Source of the DNA: Flagellimonas beolgyonensis
GTDB taxonomy: Bacteria > Bacteroidota > Bacteroidia > Flavobacteriales > Flavobacteriaceae
Reading direction: 5' to 3'
Assembly: GCF_003992615.1 (NCBI RefSeq)
Contig: NZ_RZMY01000018.1
Coordinates: 226,201-290,200 of the forward strand
Length of the DNA stretch: 64,000 nt
The notes beneath the pieces are model-generated. The model saw nothing but the letters and a program-made list of their open reading frames with translations. It searched no databases and was not told where the DNA came from. Position 1 is the first letter of the stretch; each line of letters opens with the position of its first letter. This document shows positions 1-9,077 of the stretch, piece by piece. Made by a program: the position numbers and the translations under genes.

Positions 1-62
1 TCTAGGGGTTAGGACGCCAGGTTTTCATCCTGGTAACAGGGGTTCGATTCCCCTACGGGCTA
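1..62 (+). tRNA. tRNA-Glu (TTC), 5' end cut by window edge
   Basis: This is the 3' part of a tRNA. The anticodon stem CCAGG/CCTGG encloses the loop TTTTCAT, giving anticodon TTC at 24-26, which reads glutamate codons. The T arm AGGGG-TTCGATT-CCCCT follows, then the acceptor strand ACGGGCT and discriminator A at 62. No CCA is encoded after it, so CCA would be added enzymatically. The first bases of the gene lie outside the window. Confidence 0.93.
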
Positions 63-94
63 CAAAAAGGAACAAGAAAGAATAATTTAAGATA

Positions 95-346
95 ATGGCA
101 AACCATAAGTCAGCATTAAAGAGAATCAGAAGAAACGAAGCAGTACGTTTGCGTAACAGGTATCAGCACAAAACCGTGCGTAATGCCATTAAAAAATTAC
201 GTAACGAGGAGGACAAAAAAGCTGCTGAGGCATTGTTGCCCACTGTGGTTGGTATGATCGATAAGTTGGCCAAGCGCAACATTATCCATACAAACAAGGC
301 ATCGAACCTTAAGAGCAAATTGATGAGCAAGGTTGCCGCGATGTAA
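95..346 (+). CDS. rpsT: 30S ribosomal protein S20
   Basis: This 83-residue, very basic protein is ribosomal protein S20, which binds 16S rRNA and helps assemble the small subunit. It starts [15 protein letters not shown], the typical S20 N-terminus, and ends in the conserved helix with the sequence [12 protein letters not shown]. Length is normal for the family. The gene follows tRNA-Glu by about 30 nt and is closed by a strong hairpin terminator at 373-402, so tRNA and rpsT may share a transcript. Confidence 0.97.
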   Translation: MANHKSALKRIRRNEAVRLRNRYQHKTVRNAIKKLRNEEDKKAAEALLPTVVGMIDKLAKRNIIHTNKASNLKSKLMSKVAAM

Positions 347-372
347 TCTCTTTTCAAACTAAAAACATTGAG

Positions 373-402
373 ACGCCTCCTTTTTAGGGGGCGTTTTTTT
401 TT
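373..402 (+). terminator. Rho-independent terminator after rpsT
   Basis: The stem ACGCCTCC (373-380) pairs with GGGGGCGT (387-394) around a T-rich loop and is followed by a run of T. It lies just after the rpsT stop codon and separates rpsT from the convergent membrane-protein gene. Confidence 0.9.
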
Positions 403-413
403 TCAGAACAATG

Positions 414-1100
414 CTAATTGAAAGCTTTTCTCTTTGAAAGGAGAAATCCGACAAAGAAACTGCCATACATGAACACAATAAAAACCTTCAAAACATTTCT
501 TAACTGAAATTCGGCCCAAATGTGTGGCGCTTCGTAGGCAATTAGAAAAAGAAATGGAAAAACGGCGTGGAATCCGGCCAGGCCAAAACTTATCCAAAAC
601 ATTAGATTATAACGCCGGGGATATGCCGCCTGGGCTAGCCTCTGTTCCCTAAAGTAAATGGTGATAACGAACAATAGGAGCAGGGATGCCAGTAAATCTG
701 CATAGTACAGGTTCATATGAAAGGGATCTTGGAAAAACAAGCTAACCATATATCCCAATAAACTGGTAGCGGTTACATATTTGATCCAATTTTTATGCTT
801 TTCAATGGTTAAGACCCGCCAATAGATATAATATAAAAATAAGGCAGTCACAACTGAATAGATGTTGTATATGATCACATTGTGCCAGCTGTACTCCTCT
901 TCAGAAAAAAATTGGAACTGGTCATGGTATTTGATGAAATACCCCAACAATTCAGTGAGGAAGGTATACATCAAATAAATAGGGAAATACTTCAAGGGTG
1001 TATCAAAATAGCTACGGTATCGTATCACCGCCACCAACCATACCACAAAATAAAGGGGGATATAGAATTGTTCAATTATAAATGTATAGAATCCATCCAT
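414..1100 (-). CDS. multi-pass membrane protein of unknown function (paralogue of next gene)
   Basis: I do not recognise a named family. The 228-residue protein is strongly hydrophobic, with about six or seven likely membrane segments, and ends with the basic tail LLSKRKAF. It is clearly paralogous to the product of 1210-1902: both share the patterns YFDT-LKYFPI, LLGYFIKY-D-FQFFS, IIYNIY and RRKAF/KRKAF. I chose the ATG at 1100 (MDGFYTF) because it aligns with the paralogue's start. A longer reading frame to 1166 would run through the terminator at 1163-1185. Aromatic residues are abundant and there is no catalytic motif, so a sensory or structural membrane role is possible but unproven. Confidence 0.75.
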   Translation of the reverse strand: MDGFYTFIIEQFYIPLYFVVWLVAVIRYRSYFDTPLKYFPIYLMYTFLTELLGYFIKYHDQFQFFSEEEYSWHNVIIYNIYSVVTALFLYYIYWRVLTIEKHKNWIKYVTATSLLGYMVSLFFQDPFHMNLYYADLLASLLLLFVITIYFREQRLAQAAYPRRYNLMFWISFGLAGFHAVFPFLFLIAYEAPHIWAEFQLRNVLKVFIVFMYGSFFVGFLLSKRKAFN

Positions 1101-1162
1101 AATTACAAGGTGGGGCGGTCTTTTTGGCTTGGTATTATTGGAGTCTAATTTAAGCAATAAAA

Positions 1163-1186
1163 ACACCCCCTCTTAAAGGGGGTGTC
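1163..1186 (-). terminator. hairpin terminator between the two membrane-protein paralogues
   Basis: The stem ACACCCCC (1163-1170) pairs with GGGGGTGT (1178-1185). Read on the minus strand the stem is followed by TTTTATTG, so it should end or weaken transcription after the 1210-1902 gene and before the 414-1100 gene. The opposite strand is also T-rich, so it could act in both directions. Confidence 0.75.
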
Positions 1187-1209
1187 AATTACTCTTTTAT
1201 TTTTTTTTG

Positions 1210-1902
1210 CTAACGGAATGCTTTTCTTCTGGAGAGAATCAGACCCAGTGTATAGGAACCGTACATAAAGGCAATGAGTACGAACAGTGCTTTTTGTATG
1301 GGATACTTGAACCACAATTTATCATCAAAGGAGCCCAATAAAAACATGTAGGGCGTAAATAGATAAAAAATGAAGTTGCCCAAACTTATCCAAAATAGCA
1401 AGTTGCGAACAATCGGGTATGCTGATTCTTCTTTGCGTTTTTCCAAGACATAGAGTAGAATACACATTAAGAGTACCCAGGATCCTACCGTTTCGGCAAT
1501 GTAAAGACCTTTGTAAAACGGATTGTAAAAAAATAAACTGATTGCATAGGTAGTTAGGGTCACGACCAGTCCATAACGTATCATTTTTCTATAACGAACA
1601 GATTGTATCACCCTATAGTATACCCAATAAAAGAAAAGATAGGCGACCAACTGGTAAATATTATATATAATGATATTCAGTGAGGAGTAACGATTGTCCG
1701 AAAAGAACTGGAAATTATCATTGTACTTGATGAAATAACCCAACAAATCGGTGAAAAAAGTATAGGCGATGAATATGGGAAAGTACTTTAGTGCAGTATC
1801 AAAATACTTCCTATACGTCGCAACCGATACAACCCATGTGATGAAATAGGCTATAATAAAAAACTGGTCTTTCAGGTATGTCAAAATCTCTTCAAACACC
1901 AA
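1210..1902 (-). CDS. multi-pass membrane protein of unknown function (paralogue of previous gene)
   Basis: This 230-residue hydrophobic protein has about seven predicted membrane helices and no recognisable catalytic motif. It matches the neighbouring 414-1100 product along its whole length, with the shared blocks TYRKYFDTALKYFPIF, LLGYFIKYNDNFQFF, NIIIYNIYQ and LILSRRKAF, so the two arose by tandem duplication. Its start is 5 nt from the stop of the upstream lipoprotein gene (1908-2570), so those two are probably co-transcribed. Function is unknown. The 22-residue block around FQFF is the best conserved part and could be used for family searches. Confidence 0.8.
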   Translation of the reverse strand: MVFEEILTYLKDQFFIIAYFITWVVSVATYRKYFDTALKYFPIFIAYTFFTDLLGYFIKYNDNFQFFSDNRYSSLNIIIYNIYQLVAYLFFYWVYYRVIQSVRYRKMIRYGLVVTLTTYAISLFFYNPFYKGLYIAETVGSWVLLMCILLYVLEKRKEESAYPIVRNLLFWISLGNFIFYLFTPYMFLLGSFDDKLWFKYPIQKALFVLIAFMYGSYTLGLILSRRKAFR

Positions 1903-1907
1903 AATCT

Positions 1908-2570
1908 CTAATAATCGCTGTTAGGTGGCGGTGATGAGTTTCCTTTGTTCATGACCAGGCTTTGATCTTCGGTTTGCATCATAGTTGGGGCAAAACTGGC
2001 GTATGACTGATTCTTTTCGCCCGTTGATCCCATTTCTTTGGCTCCAACAGCATCTTTGATCAACTTGGCCTTGCCGTCGGCCCCGATGTAAAAACCGTAT
2101 TCTTGACCATCCACAATCATGGTGGGAACGATGAACAGGGAATTTTGCCTAGGGTGGACCACTTTTTGGCCATCCGGAAAATCGGGCTTGTCGGGGTAAT
2201 TGGCAAAATAGATCCGTAAAGAGGAAATGGTCACATTGGCGGCCTTGGCCTCTTGTTCTATAAATGCAATGTATTGTTTGATATCATCAAAAGCGAATGA
2301 AGTGAACCGGGCCGGAATAAATTCAACTTCGCTTCTTTCGGCCTCATATTGCTTAATCAAATCCAATCGATGACGGGTATAATTGTCATACAGTGATTTG
2401 GATTCCGCCAACGAAATAATTCCAGAGGGTGGTTCTACATTCGTTTCCTGTGTTGTGTTGGGTGTTTCAGAATCTGTGGAACCTTCTTTTTTAGGACCTT
2501 GCTGGCAAGACCCCAGCAACAATAGAATTGACCCCAAAAAAGCAATGATTGCTTTACTGTTGTTTTTCAT
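1908..2570 (-). CDS. predicted lipoprotein of unknown function
   Basis: The 220-residue protein begins with a lipoprotein signal peptide ending in the lipobox LLGSC (Cys at about 22), followed by a Thr/Glu-rich linker. The body, about residues 50-190, contains FDDIKQYIAFIEQEA, RIYFANYPDKPD and TMIVDGQEYGFYIG. The C-terminus is Ser/Pro/Asn-rich. No enzymatic motif is visible. It is the first gene of a minus-strand unit with the membrane proteins downstream. The C-terminal fold resembles small hypothetical lipoproteins common in Flavobacteriia, but I cannot assign a role. Confidence 0.8.
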   Translation of the reverse strand: MKNNSKAIIAFLGSILLLLGSCQQGPKKEGSTDSETPNTTQETNVEPPSGIISLAESKSLYDNYTRHRLDLIKQYEAERSEVEFIPARFTSFAFDDIKQYIAFIEQEAKAANVTISSLRIYFANYPDKPDFPDGQKVVHPRQNSLFIVPTMIVDGQEYGFYIGADGKAKLIKDAVGAKEMGSTGEKNQSYASFAPTMMQTEDQSLVMNKGNSSPPPNSDY

Positions 2571-2640
2571 GGTATAAGTATTTAAAGTTCAGTTTGAGGA
2601 AACCATTTTAAAGATATGCCTTTTCTGTATTATGGGTCAA

Positions 2641-2676
2641 TAAAAAACCCTCCAATATTTTTTGAAGGGTTTTTAA
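2641..2676 (-). terminator. terminator after rho
   Basis: An inverted repeat with the arms AAAAACCCTcC and GaAGGGTTTTT lies 28 nt beyond the rho stop codon on the minus strand. The T-rich flank on the minus strand makes a plausible intrinsic terminator. Confidence 0.75.
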
Positions 2677-2703
2677 ACTATTGATATGTAGTATTTTAAA
2701 TTT

Positions 2704-4326
2704 TTACTCGTTCATGGTGAGCAAAAACTCCTCGTTGTTTCGGGTCTGCTTGATGCGTTGTTCCATAAACTCCATGGCTTCCACCGGATTCATGTCTGCC
2801 AAATACTTGCGCAAGATCCACATACGTTGAATGGTATTTTCGTCCAAAAGCAGATCGTCGCGACGGGTAGAAGAAGAAATAAGGTCGATGGCAGGGAATA
2901 TCCTTCTGTTGGAAATTCTACGATCCAATTGAAGTTCCATGTTACCGGTACCCTTGAATTCCTCAAAGATCACCTCGTCCATTTTAGATCCGGTTTCCGT
3001 CAATGCGGTGGCAATAATGGAAAGCGAACCGCCATTCTCAATGTTACGGGCAGCTCCAAAGAAACGTTTCGGTTTGTGCAGAGCATTCGCATCCACACCA
3101 CCACTCAATACTTTTCCGGATGCAGGCTGTACGGTATTGTAGGCGCGTGCCAATCGGGTAATGGAATCCAAAAGGATCACCACATCATGACCGCATTCCA
3201 CCAATCTTTTCGCTTTGTCCAGAACAATATTGGCCACGCGAACGTGCTCGGATGCTTCTTTATCAAACGTAGAGGCGACAACCTCTCCGCGAACATTGCG
3301 CTGCATATCGGTAACCTCTTCAGGGCGTTCATCAATCAGCAAAATGATTTGGTACACTTCGGGATGGTTGGCAGCAATGGCATTGGCGATATCCTTCAAC
3401 AACATCGTTTTACCGGTTTTCGGCTGGGAAACGATCATGCCCCGCTGTCCTTTACCAATTGGAGAGAAAAGGTCCATGATCCTTGTGGAAATGGTACTCT
3501 GTTTTTCGGCCAATTTGAATTTTTCTTTTGGGAACAATGGGGTCAAATGCTCAAAGGAAACCCTATCGCGAACCACTTGCGGGTCCAAACCATTGATTTT
3601 GTTCACCTTGATCAACGGGAAATATTTTTCGCCCTCTTTTGGGGGTCGAATATTCCCAAGGACCGTATCTCCCGATTTCAATCCAAAAAGACGAATCTGG
3701 GATTGGGATACATATATATCATCCGGGGACGACAAATAGTTGTAATCCGAAGATCTTAGAAAACCGTAGCCATCCTGCATAATATCCAGGACACCTTCAC
3801 TTTCAATAATGCTGTCGAACTCAAATTCTGGCTCTTTGTACCTGTTTTTTAGGTCTTTGTCAAAATTGCTGCTCTTTTTGTCGTGGTGCTGGTTGTTTTT
3901 CTTGTCGTGGTGTGGATTGTTCCTTCTGTTGGCATTGCTGTTGCCCTGGGTTTTTTGGACGTTGTTGGGTTTGTTCTCCTTTTTGTGCATTGGCTTTTTG
4001 CCATCATCTTGGGAGCTGCCCTTGTCTTCCGTTTCCGTACTTTTTTCAGCAGCTTTCTCCACCGGTTTTTGGGTGTCCGCTGGTTTGTTGGTATCCGCGT
4101 TTTTGGGACGGGGACTTCTCGCACGTTTCTGTTTTGGGGCGGGTTTTTCTTCGGTGCTGGCGCCAACAGTTTCGGCCACAGCCTTGGGGTTGGAAGCTTG
4201 AACATCGAGTATTTGGTAAACCAAGTCCAGTTTTTTCAACGTTTTGAACTTAGGAACGTTGAGGTCCTTAGCAATTTCTTGTAGCTCAGGAAGCTTCTTA
4301 GCTTTTAGATCTGAAATCTCGAACAT
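2704..4326 (-). CDS. rho: transcription termination factor Rho with long disordered insert
   Basis: Rho is a hexameric RNA helicase that ends transcription at Rho-dependent sites. Residues 1-40 form the Rho N-terminal helical domain. Residues about 45-165 are a low-complexity, charged and Asn/His/Lys-rich linker. The RNA-binding OB fold follows (about 172-245, with [14 protein letters not shown]), then the ATPase with Walker A QPKTGKT (301-307), the RPEEVTDM segment, the Walker B region [16 protein letters not shown], the Q-loop [15 protein letters not shown] and the R-loop GTGNMEL. At 540 residues it is about 120 longer than E. coli Rho because of the linker. Such inserts are known in Bacteroidota Rho and are thought to affect its condensation and activity. 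It stands alone, divergent from DUF4293. Confidence 0.97.
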   Translation of the reverse strand: MFEISDLKAKKLPELQEIAKDLNVPKFKTLKKLDLVYQILDVQASNPKAVAETVGASTEEKPAPKQKRARSPRPKNADTNKPADTQKPVEKAAEKSTETEDKGSSQDDGKKPMHKKENKPNNVQKTQGNSNANRRNNPHHDKKNNQHHDKKSSNFDKDLKNRYKEPEFEFDSIIESEGVLDIMQDGYGFLRSSDYNYLSSPDDIYVSQSQIRLFGLKSGDTVLGNIRPPKEGEKYFPLIKVNKINGLDPQVVRDRVSFEHLTPLFPKEKFKLAEKQSTISTRIMDLFSPIGKGQRGMIVSQPKTGKTMLLKDIANAIAANHPEVYQIILLIDERPEEVTDMQRNVRGEVVASTFDKEASEHVRVANIVLDKAKRLVECGHDVVILLDSITRLARAYNTVQPASGKVLSGGVDANALHKPKRFFGAARNIENGGSLSIIATALTETGSKMDEVIFEEFKGTGNMELQLDRRISNRRIFPAIDLISSSTRRDDLLLDENTIQRMWILRKYLADMNPVEAMEFMEQRIKQTRNNEEFLLTMNE

Positions 4327-4485
4327 TAAGTAATGAATAAGTTAAACTTGTGTAAATCTGAATATGAAGTAAAGTTATTTGGGTGCTACTGGTGGAAAGA
4401 ATTCCAAGGTAGGTGCATTTGCAATAACGACACAATGATACGAATAATTTTTGAAGAATTAATCCTTATTTCTCAAAAAGACGCC

Positions 4486-4493
4486 TATTTTTG
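4486..4493 (+). promoter_or_regulatory. Bacteroidota-type -7 box for the DUF4293 gene
   Basis: TATTTTTG matches the TAnnTTTG -7 consensus of Bacteroidota primary sigma factors and lies 22 nt before the ATG at 4516. I found no clear TTG element at the usual upstream spacing, so this is a half match only. Confidence 0.4.
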
Positions 4494-4515
4494 CAAATTG
4501 AAATCCATTGGTACA

Positions 4516-4926
4516 ATGATTCAAAGAATTCAGACGTTATTTTTGTTGGTAGTTGCCCTGTTGGTGGGCGTACTTCCCTTTTTTCTGAATCTTTGGGTCG
4601 AAGTCGGTGGCAAAGAGGTGTATGCCCAGGACCAAGTACTGGTAAGCATTGTTTTTTATGTTTCGGCAGTATTGGCCGTTGCTACGATTTTGATGTACAA
4701 AAACAGACAAAATCAATTTGTGATGAACAGATTGAATATGATATTGAATCTTTTTTTACTAGGATTTTTCGTTTATCGATCGCTAAGCTTATCCGGAGAG
4801 ACGGTCGTCTCAGAGAAGGGTATTGGGATGCTGATTCCTGTATTTTCTATCGTTTTTCTGGTCCTGGCCAACAGGGCTATCAAAAAGGATGAGGATCTTG
4901 TAAAATCTGTTGATCGCTTGCGTTGA
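4516..4926 (+). CDS. DUF4293 family membrane protein
   Basis: The 136-residue protein has four predicted membrane helices (about 5-25, 42-62, 70-90 and 100-120) and begins MIQRIQTLFLLVVALL, the hallmark N-terminus of DUF4293 proteins of Bacteroidota. An open frame extends upstream to 4333 but is not coding-like, and the -7 promoter box at 4486 lies within it, so I take the ATG at 4516. DUF4293 genes commonly sit beside rho in this phylum. The function is unknown. A terminator follows at 4959. Confidence 0.9.
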   Translation: MIQRIQTLFLLVVALLVGVLPFFLNLWVEVGGKEVYAQDQVLVSIVFYVSAVLAVATILMYKNRQNQFVMNRLNMILNLFLLGFFVYRSLSLSGETVVSEKGIGMLIPVFSIVFLVLANRAIKKDEDLVKSVDRLR

Positions 4927-4958
4927 ACCTAACATCTTAGTAGTATTAGTGCGAGAAG

Positions 4959-4984
4959 GCCCCGATTTAGTTCGGGGCTTTTTT
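4959..4984 (+). terminator. intrinsic terminator after DUF4293 gene
   Basis: The stem GCCCCGA (4959-4965) pairs with TCGGGGC (4972-4978) and is followed by six T residues. It is placed between two convergent genes and stops the plus-strand transcript. Confidence 0.92.
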
Positions 4985-5005
4985 ATTGAAACTTTTTTGG
5001 ACTTC

Positions 5006-5860
5006 TTATTCCATTATGTTCTCCAACGTAAAATTGTTGTCGAAGGTAATATCCGTTAACGTCTGCACTAGATTCGGTTCCTCGGAATAACCATTTTCAC
5101 TGGGCATAAAATAAGTACGCTTGGTTGAAATCATCAGACCTTTGACATTCTCATAATAATAATTGGCAATGATCACTGGTTCGTTAACTCCTAAGAATGG
5201 CAAGGAAAAGTAGAACCTATCTATCAATTTTGTTTCAGGGTTCACATAAATAATATACATGTCATTTTGCTCTTTTCCGGTAATGGCTGGATCATAAGAT
5301 ACTTCAACCTTGTCATATTGGATACCATTATATTCTTCCTGACCGAGGTATTTGGCAATAACGGCCTTACTGTCCAATTTATAGGGCATGGTAAACCAAT
5401 AGTAATTGGCCTTGCGTAAAAAATCACTTGCGCCGATAAGGTCTGGCGCGTCCATTTTTTTTCCATCCACTTCAACAATGGTTTCATTTCCATTGAAATA
5501 CTGGATTACGATGCCTTCTTGGTCCGGCATTACATTGATTTCATGTTTTTGATACTTCCCATAAGAAGCTTCGGAATCAAAAATGTAACGCTCAGTGGAA
5601 ATGTCCGCTTTTCCATCGGCATAGCGATAATCATAAGTGTATTGTACATCCTTCTTCTTCCATAGATTGTTCCATCCTCCGGAAGCCTTGGCAACGGCCG
5701 TCAATATGGTTTTGGGGTGGTTTACATCATACGTGGGATTAGAAGATGGGATTTCCTTTTGTGCACCTGCCGTTTCTTGTTTTTTCTCTCTTTTTTCGGC
5801 ACATGACATCAAAAGAAATAAACTGGTGGCAAATAGCAAGGTTGAATTGAATACTTTCAT
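5006..5860 (-). CDS. lipoprotein, DUF6503-like
   Basis: The 284-residue protein starts MKVFNSTLLFATSLFLLMSC, a lipoprotein signal with the lipobox at LMSC. I prefer this ATG over the one 33 codons upstream because it starts the signal peptide. The mature part opens with a KTILTAVAKASGGWNNLWKKKD segment and continues with beta-rich repeats such as YKLDSKAVIAKYLG, QYDKVEVSYD and YIIYVNPETKLIDRFYFS. This resembles the DUF6503 group of Bacteroidota envelope proteins, which look like LolA/LolB-type beta folds, though I judged this by eye. The function is unknown. Confidence 0.72.
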   Translation of the reverse strand: MKVFNSTLLFATSLFLLMSCAEKREKKQETAGAQKEIPSSNPTYDVNHPKTILTAVAKASGGWNNLWKKKDVQYTYDYRYADGKADISTERYIFDSEASYGKYQKHEINVMPDQEGIVIQYFNGNETIVEVDGKKMDAPDLIGASDFLRKANYYWFTMPYKLDSKAVIAKYLGQEEYNGIQYDKVEVSYDPAITGKEQNDMYIIYVNPETKLIDRFYFSLPFLGVNEPVIIANYYYENVKGLMISTKRTYFMPSENGYSEEPNLVQTLTDITFDNNFTLENIME

Positions 5861-5980
5861 AGTTAGATTTTTGGTAATTGTTGTTCGAATGCTTAGACGA
5901 AGTCTTTGGAAAATACTTACCAACCCATTTGGTCTTTGGGCAGAACCATCTGTCATCACGTAAAGTATTGTAAATAAATA

Positions 5981-6475
5981 CTATCGTTTTCCCAGTTCAA
6001 TTACTTCCAAATCGGTGATCTTTTCCCCATGGATCACAAAACGCAACATGGTCCGCACTTGGTGAAACCCCTGTTTTCCACAGGCACCGGGATTCATGTG
6101 CAACAAACCCAATTTTTTGTCGTACATCACCTTTAAAATGTGCGAATGTCCGCAGATAAACAATTTGGGTGGATTTCTTTTGATTTCTTCCCGGACCCGC
6201 ACATTGTAACGATCGGGATAGCCGCCAATGTGTGTGATCCAAACATCCACATCTTCGCATTGGAACCGATTGTGTTCCGGAAACTCCATTTGGATCGTAT
6301 GGTCGTCAATATTGCCATGCACCCCACGCACCGGTTTCAGTGCATTCAGTTTGTCGGTCACATCAAGATCGCCGATATCGCCGGCATGCCAAATTTCATC
6401 GGCTTGGGCAGCATATTTTAAAATGGCTTCGTCCATATGTCCGTGGGTGTCGGAAAGCAACAGAATCTTGGTCAT
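5981..6475 (-). CDS. metallophosphoesterase, YfcE/MJ0936 family
   Basis: This 164-residue single-domain protein is a calcineurin-like phosphodiesterase. The metal-binding motifs appear in order: D9 and H11 in LSDTHG, D33 in GDIGD, N55 in HGNID, H82 in ITHIGG, and GHSH at 109-112. Family members hydrolyse small phosphodiesters with Mn or similar metals, and the natural substrate is often unknown. It sits back to back with truA and is read in the opposite direction. The length is normal for YfcE-type proteins. Confidence 0.93.
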   Translation of the reverse strand: MTKILLLSDTHGHMDEAILKYAAQADEIWHAGDIGDLDVTDKLNALKPVRGVHGNIDDHTIQMEFPEHNRFQCEDVDVWITHIGGYPDRYNVRVREEIKRNPPKLFICGHSHILKVMYDKKLGLLHMNPGACGKQGFHQVRTMLRFVIHGEKITDLEVIELGKR

Positions 6476-6512
6476 AACGCTAAAAATATGCTAAAAAAAT
6501 AAGGGCGGATTT

Positions 6513-6539
6513 TTGTTGGAAGGGATTGAATTATCTTTA
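6513..6539 (+). promoter_or_regulatory. putative promoter of truA operon
   Basis: TTG at 6513-6515 and TATCTTTA at 6532-6539 are separated by 16 nt. This approximates the Bacteroidota pattern of TTG at -33 and TAnnTTTG at -7. It lies about 25 nt before the truA start. The spacing is slightly short and the last base of the -7 box is off consensus. Confidence 0.4.
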
Positions 6540-6563
6540 TCGACTTAAAAGTAAGGGATTCCA

Positions 6564-7310
6564 TTGAGATATTTCATCCAATTTTCTTATTTCGGCAAGG
6601 CATACCATGGGTGGCAAAACCAACCCAATGCCATCACGGTACAGGAGGTTTTGGAGGGAGCCCTATCCACTTTGTTGCGCCAAAAAATGGAAGTGGTGGG
6701 AGCTGGCAGAACCGACACAGGGGTGCACGCCAAGCAGATGTTTGCCCATTTTGATTTTGATGCCGAGCTTGACAAGGACGAATTGGTTTTTCGATTGAAT
6801 TCCTTTTTGCCGGAGGACATTGCGGTACAGCATATTTTTAAAATGGTGCCCGATGCCCACGCCCGTTTCCATGCCGTGGAACGGTCCTACGAATATTGGG
6901 TGGTGAGGGAAAAGAGCCCTTTTTACTCGGATTTTGCGCATTATGTGCACCAACTCTTGAATTTGGAAGCCATGAACCAAGCGGCCAGCCTGCTCTTGGA
7001 ACATACCGATTTTGAGTGCTTTTCCAAATCCAATACGGATGTAAATACCTACAACTGTGATGTTCGGAAAGCGATTTGGGAGGTGCGGGACGATAAATGG
7101 GTGTTCACCATTTCCGCTGATCGATTTTTACGGAACATGGTCCGCGCGGTGGTCGGCACCCTTCTGGATATAGGAATGGGTAAAATGGAGCCCGAAGACA
7201 TCCATACCATCATCGAAAGTAAGGATAGGGGAAAAGCAGGCGTATCCGTCCCTGCAAAAGGATTATATTTGACACAGGTTATATACCCAAAAGAACTATT
7301 TGATGAGTAA
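6564..7310 (+). CDS. truA: tRNA pseudouridine(38-40) synthase TruA (TTG start)
   Basis: TruA converts uridines 38-40 of the tRNA anticodon arm to pseudouridine. The protein has 248 residues, normal for the family. The catalytic aspartate is D51 in GAGRTDTGVHA, and RFHAVERSYEYW and ADRFLRNMVRAVVG are typical later motifs. The family N-terminus MRYFIQFSYFGKAYHGWQ begins at a TTG codon. An in-frame TAA lies only four codons upstream and there is no ATG, so TTG is the probable start. The stop overlaps the start of the ABC exporter gene by 8 nt, implying translational coupling. Confidence 0.95.
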   Translation: MRYFIQFSYFGKAYHGWQNQPNAITVQEVLEGALSTLLRQKMEVVGAGRTDTGVHAKQMFAHFDFDAELDKDELVFRLNSFLPEDIAVQHIFKMVPDAHARFHAVERSYEYWVVREKSPFYSDFAHYVHQLLNLEAMNQAASLLLEHTDFECFSKSNTDVNTYNCDVRKAIWEVRDDKWVFTISADRFLRNMVRAVVGTLLDIGMGKMEPEDIHTIIESKDRGKAGVSVPAKGLYLTQVIYPKELFDE

Positions 7311-9075
7311 GAGCGACGATTCCGGAAAAGCGTTTGATTATAGACTGTTCAAACGGGTATTTGCACATACCAGGCCCTATCGGAGCATTTTTTGGCTGGT
7401 CGCCATTGTGGCCATTTTATCGGCAGCCTTTGCGATAGGAATCCCCATTTTGGTTAAAAACATCATCAATCAATCCTTGGAAAACAAGGATGGGCAACAA
7501 TTGTTGAATGCTGTGATCTTGATGCTGGTCTTTTTGATGGGCCAGGTGACCACGCAGCTGCTCTTCAACTATTATGCAAACTTGTTGGGTGAATCGGTCA
7601 TTCGGGATATTCGCATTCGATTGTTCGAAAAGATGACCGGTTTTAAAATGACCTATTTCGACAATTCTTCCATTGGGGTATTGGTCACTCGCTCTGTGGC
7701 AGATATGCAGCGTATTGGGGAGATTTTCAGCCAGGGATTTTTTATGATCGTGGCCGATGTGCTCAAAATGATTTCTGCCGCCATCATCATGATCGTGATC
7801 AATTGGAAATTGGCCGTGATCGTATTTGCCATTTTGCCGGTAATTTTGATTGCTACCCGATTGTTCCAAAAAGCCATGAAAGTGGCCTTTATAGAGGTGC
7901 GTGCCCAAGTGGCCAATCTCAATTCCTTTGTGCAGGAACGTATTGCAGGGATGAAGATCGTACAATTGTTCAATCGGGAGGAAATTGAAAAGGAAAAGTT
8001 CCGTGTGATCAATGAAAAACACCAAAATGCCTGGTTGAAAACGGTTTGGTACAACTCCATTTTCTTTCCCGTGGCAGAAATTTCCAATTCCATAGGGATT
8101 GGTTTGGTGGTATATTTTGGCGTGATCCAAAATATTGAGAATGTTGGTCTGGACAACAAAGGGGCCATCGTGGCCTTCTTTTTCCTGATGGATCTCCTGT
8201 TCCGTCCGTTGCGCCAGATTGCCGATAAGTTCAACACCCTGCAAATGGGTATGGTGGCCGCCAATAGGGTATTTAAAATTTTGGACACCGACAGCCATAT
8301 TGCCGACGATGGAAATCTTGACAAAGCCGATGTTAAGGGTGATATCGAGTTTAAGGATGTCCATTTTGGCTATGTGAAGGATGAAGAGGTGCTACATGGC
8401 ATTTCCTTCAATGTTAAGGCTGGGGAAACAGTCGCCATTGTGGGGGCCACAGGGGCAGGAAAATCCACCATCATTAATTTGCTCAACCGTTTTTACGAGA
8501 TCAATTCCGGGCAAATTTTAGTGGATGGTATCAATATTAAGGATTACACGCTCCGTTCGTTACGATCGCATATTGCCATTGTTTTGCAGGATGTATTCCT
8601 CTTCGCGGATACCATTGAACACAATATTTCGCTGAAGGATGACAACATCACCACGGAAGAGATTGAAGCGGCCGCCAAGCAGATAGGCGTGCACGAGTTT
8701 ATCTCGAGCCTTCCTGGCGGGTATCAATACAATGTAAAGGAAAGGGGTACTATGCTTTCCAGTGGTCAGCGTCAATTGATTGCTTTTCTTCGGGCCTATG
8801 TGAGCAATCCGAGCATTTTGATCTTGGACGAGGCCACATCTTCCGTGGACACCTATTCCGAACAATTGATCCAACAAGCGACCGATAAGATCACGGAAGG
8901 CCGAACCTCTATCATTATTGCACACCGCTTGGCCACCATTAAAAAGGCCAGTAAGATCATTGTGATGGATGAAGGCAAGATCATTGAAGTGGGCACCCAT
9001 AAGGAACTGCTGAAAAAAGGTGGGTATTACAACGACTTGTACAATGCCCAGTTTTTGGCTGAAGAAGTGGCCTAA
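7303..9075 (+). CDS. ABC exporter (MsbA-like half transporter)
   Basis: This 590-residue half transporter fuses six membrane helices (about residues 25-310) to one ATP-binding domain. Walker A GATGAGKS is at 381-388, the signature LSSGQRQ at 485-491, Walker B LILDEA at 506-511, and the switch histidine is in IIIAHRLAT. The pair of subunits would export a hydrophobic or amphipathic substrate such as a lipid or drug; MsbA-like lipid A export is possible but not shown. Start: ATG at 7303 in the truA tail. A TTG one codon upstream is also open. It forms an operon with truA, a pairing often seen in Flavobacteriia. Confidence 0.94.
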   Translation: MSKSDDSGKAFDYRLFKRVFAHTRPYRSIFWLVAIVAILSAAFAIGIPILVKNIINQSLENKDGQQLLNAVILMLVFLMGQVTTQLLFNYYANLLGESVIRDIRIRLFEKMTGFKMTYFDNSSIGVLVTRSVADMQRIGEIFSQGFFMIVADVLKMISAAIIMIVINWKLAVIVFAILPVILIATRLFQKAMKVAFIEVRAQVANLNSFVQERIAGMKIVQLFNREEIEKEKFRVINEKHQNAWLKTVWYNSIFFPVAEISNSIGIGLVVYFGVIQNIENVGLDNKGAIVAFFFLMDLLFRPLRQIADKFNTLQMGMVAANRVFKILDTDSHIADDGNLDKADVKGDIEFKDVHFGYVKDEEVLHGISFNVKAGETVAIVGATGAGKSTIINLLNRFYEINSGQILVDGINIKDYTLRSLRSHIAIVLQDVFLFADTIEHNISLKDDNITTEEIEAAAKQIGVHEFISSLPGGYQYNVKERGTMLSSGQRQLIAFLRAYVSNPSILILDEATSSVDTYSEQLIQQATDKITEGRTSIIIAHRLATIKKASKIIVMDEGKIIEVGTHKELLKKGGYYNDLYNAQFLAEEVA

Positions 9076-9077
9076 GG

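Noticed and set aside
2758..3759. Long open frame opposite rho
   Set aside because: It is the antisense shadow of rho, which has all family motifs. The shadow has no recognisable domain.
7417..8364. 315-codon frame opposite the ABC exporter
   Set aside because: Composition is His/Asn-rich as typical for antisense of a membrane protein gene. The plus strand is clearly coding.
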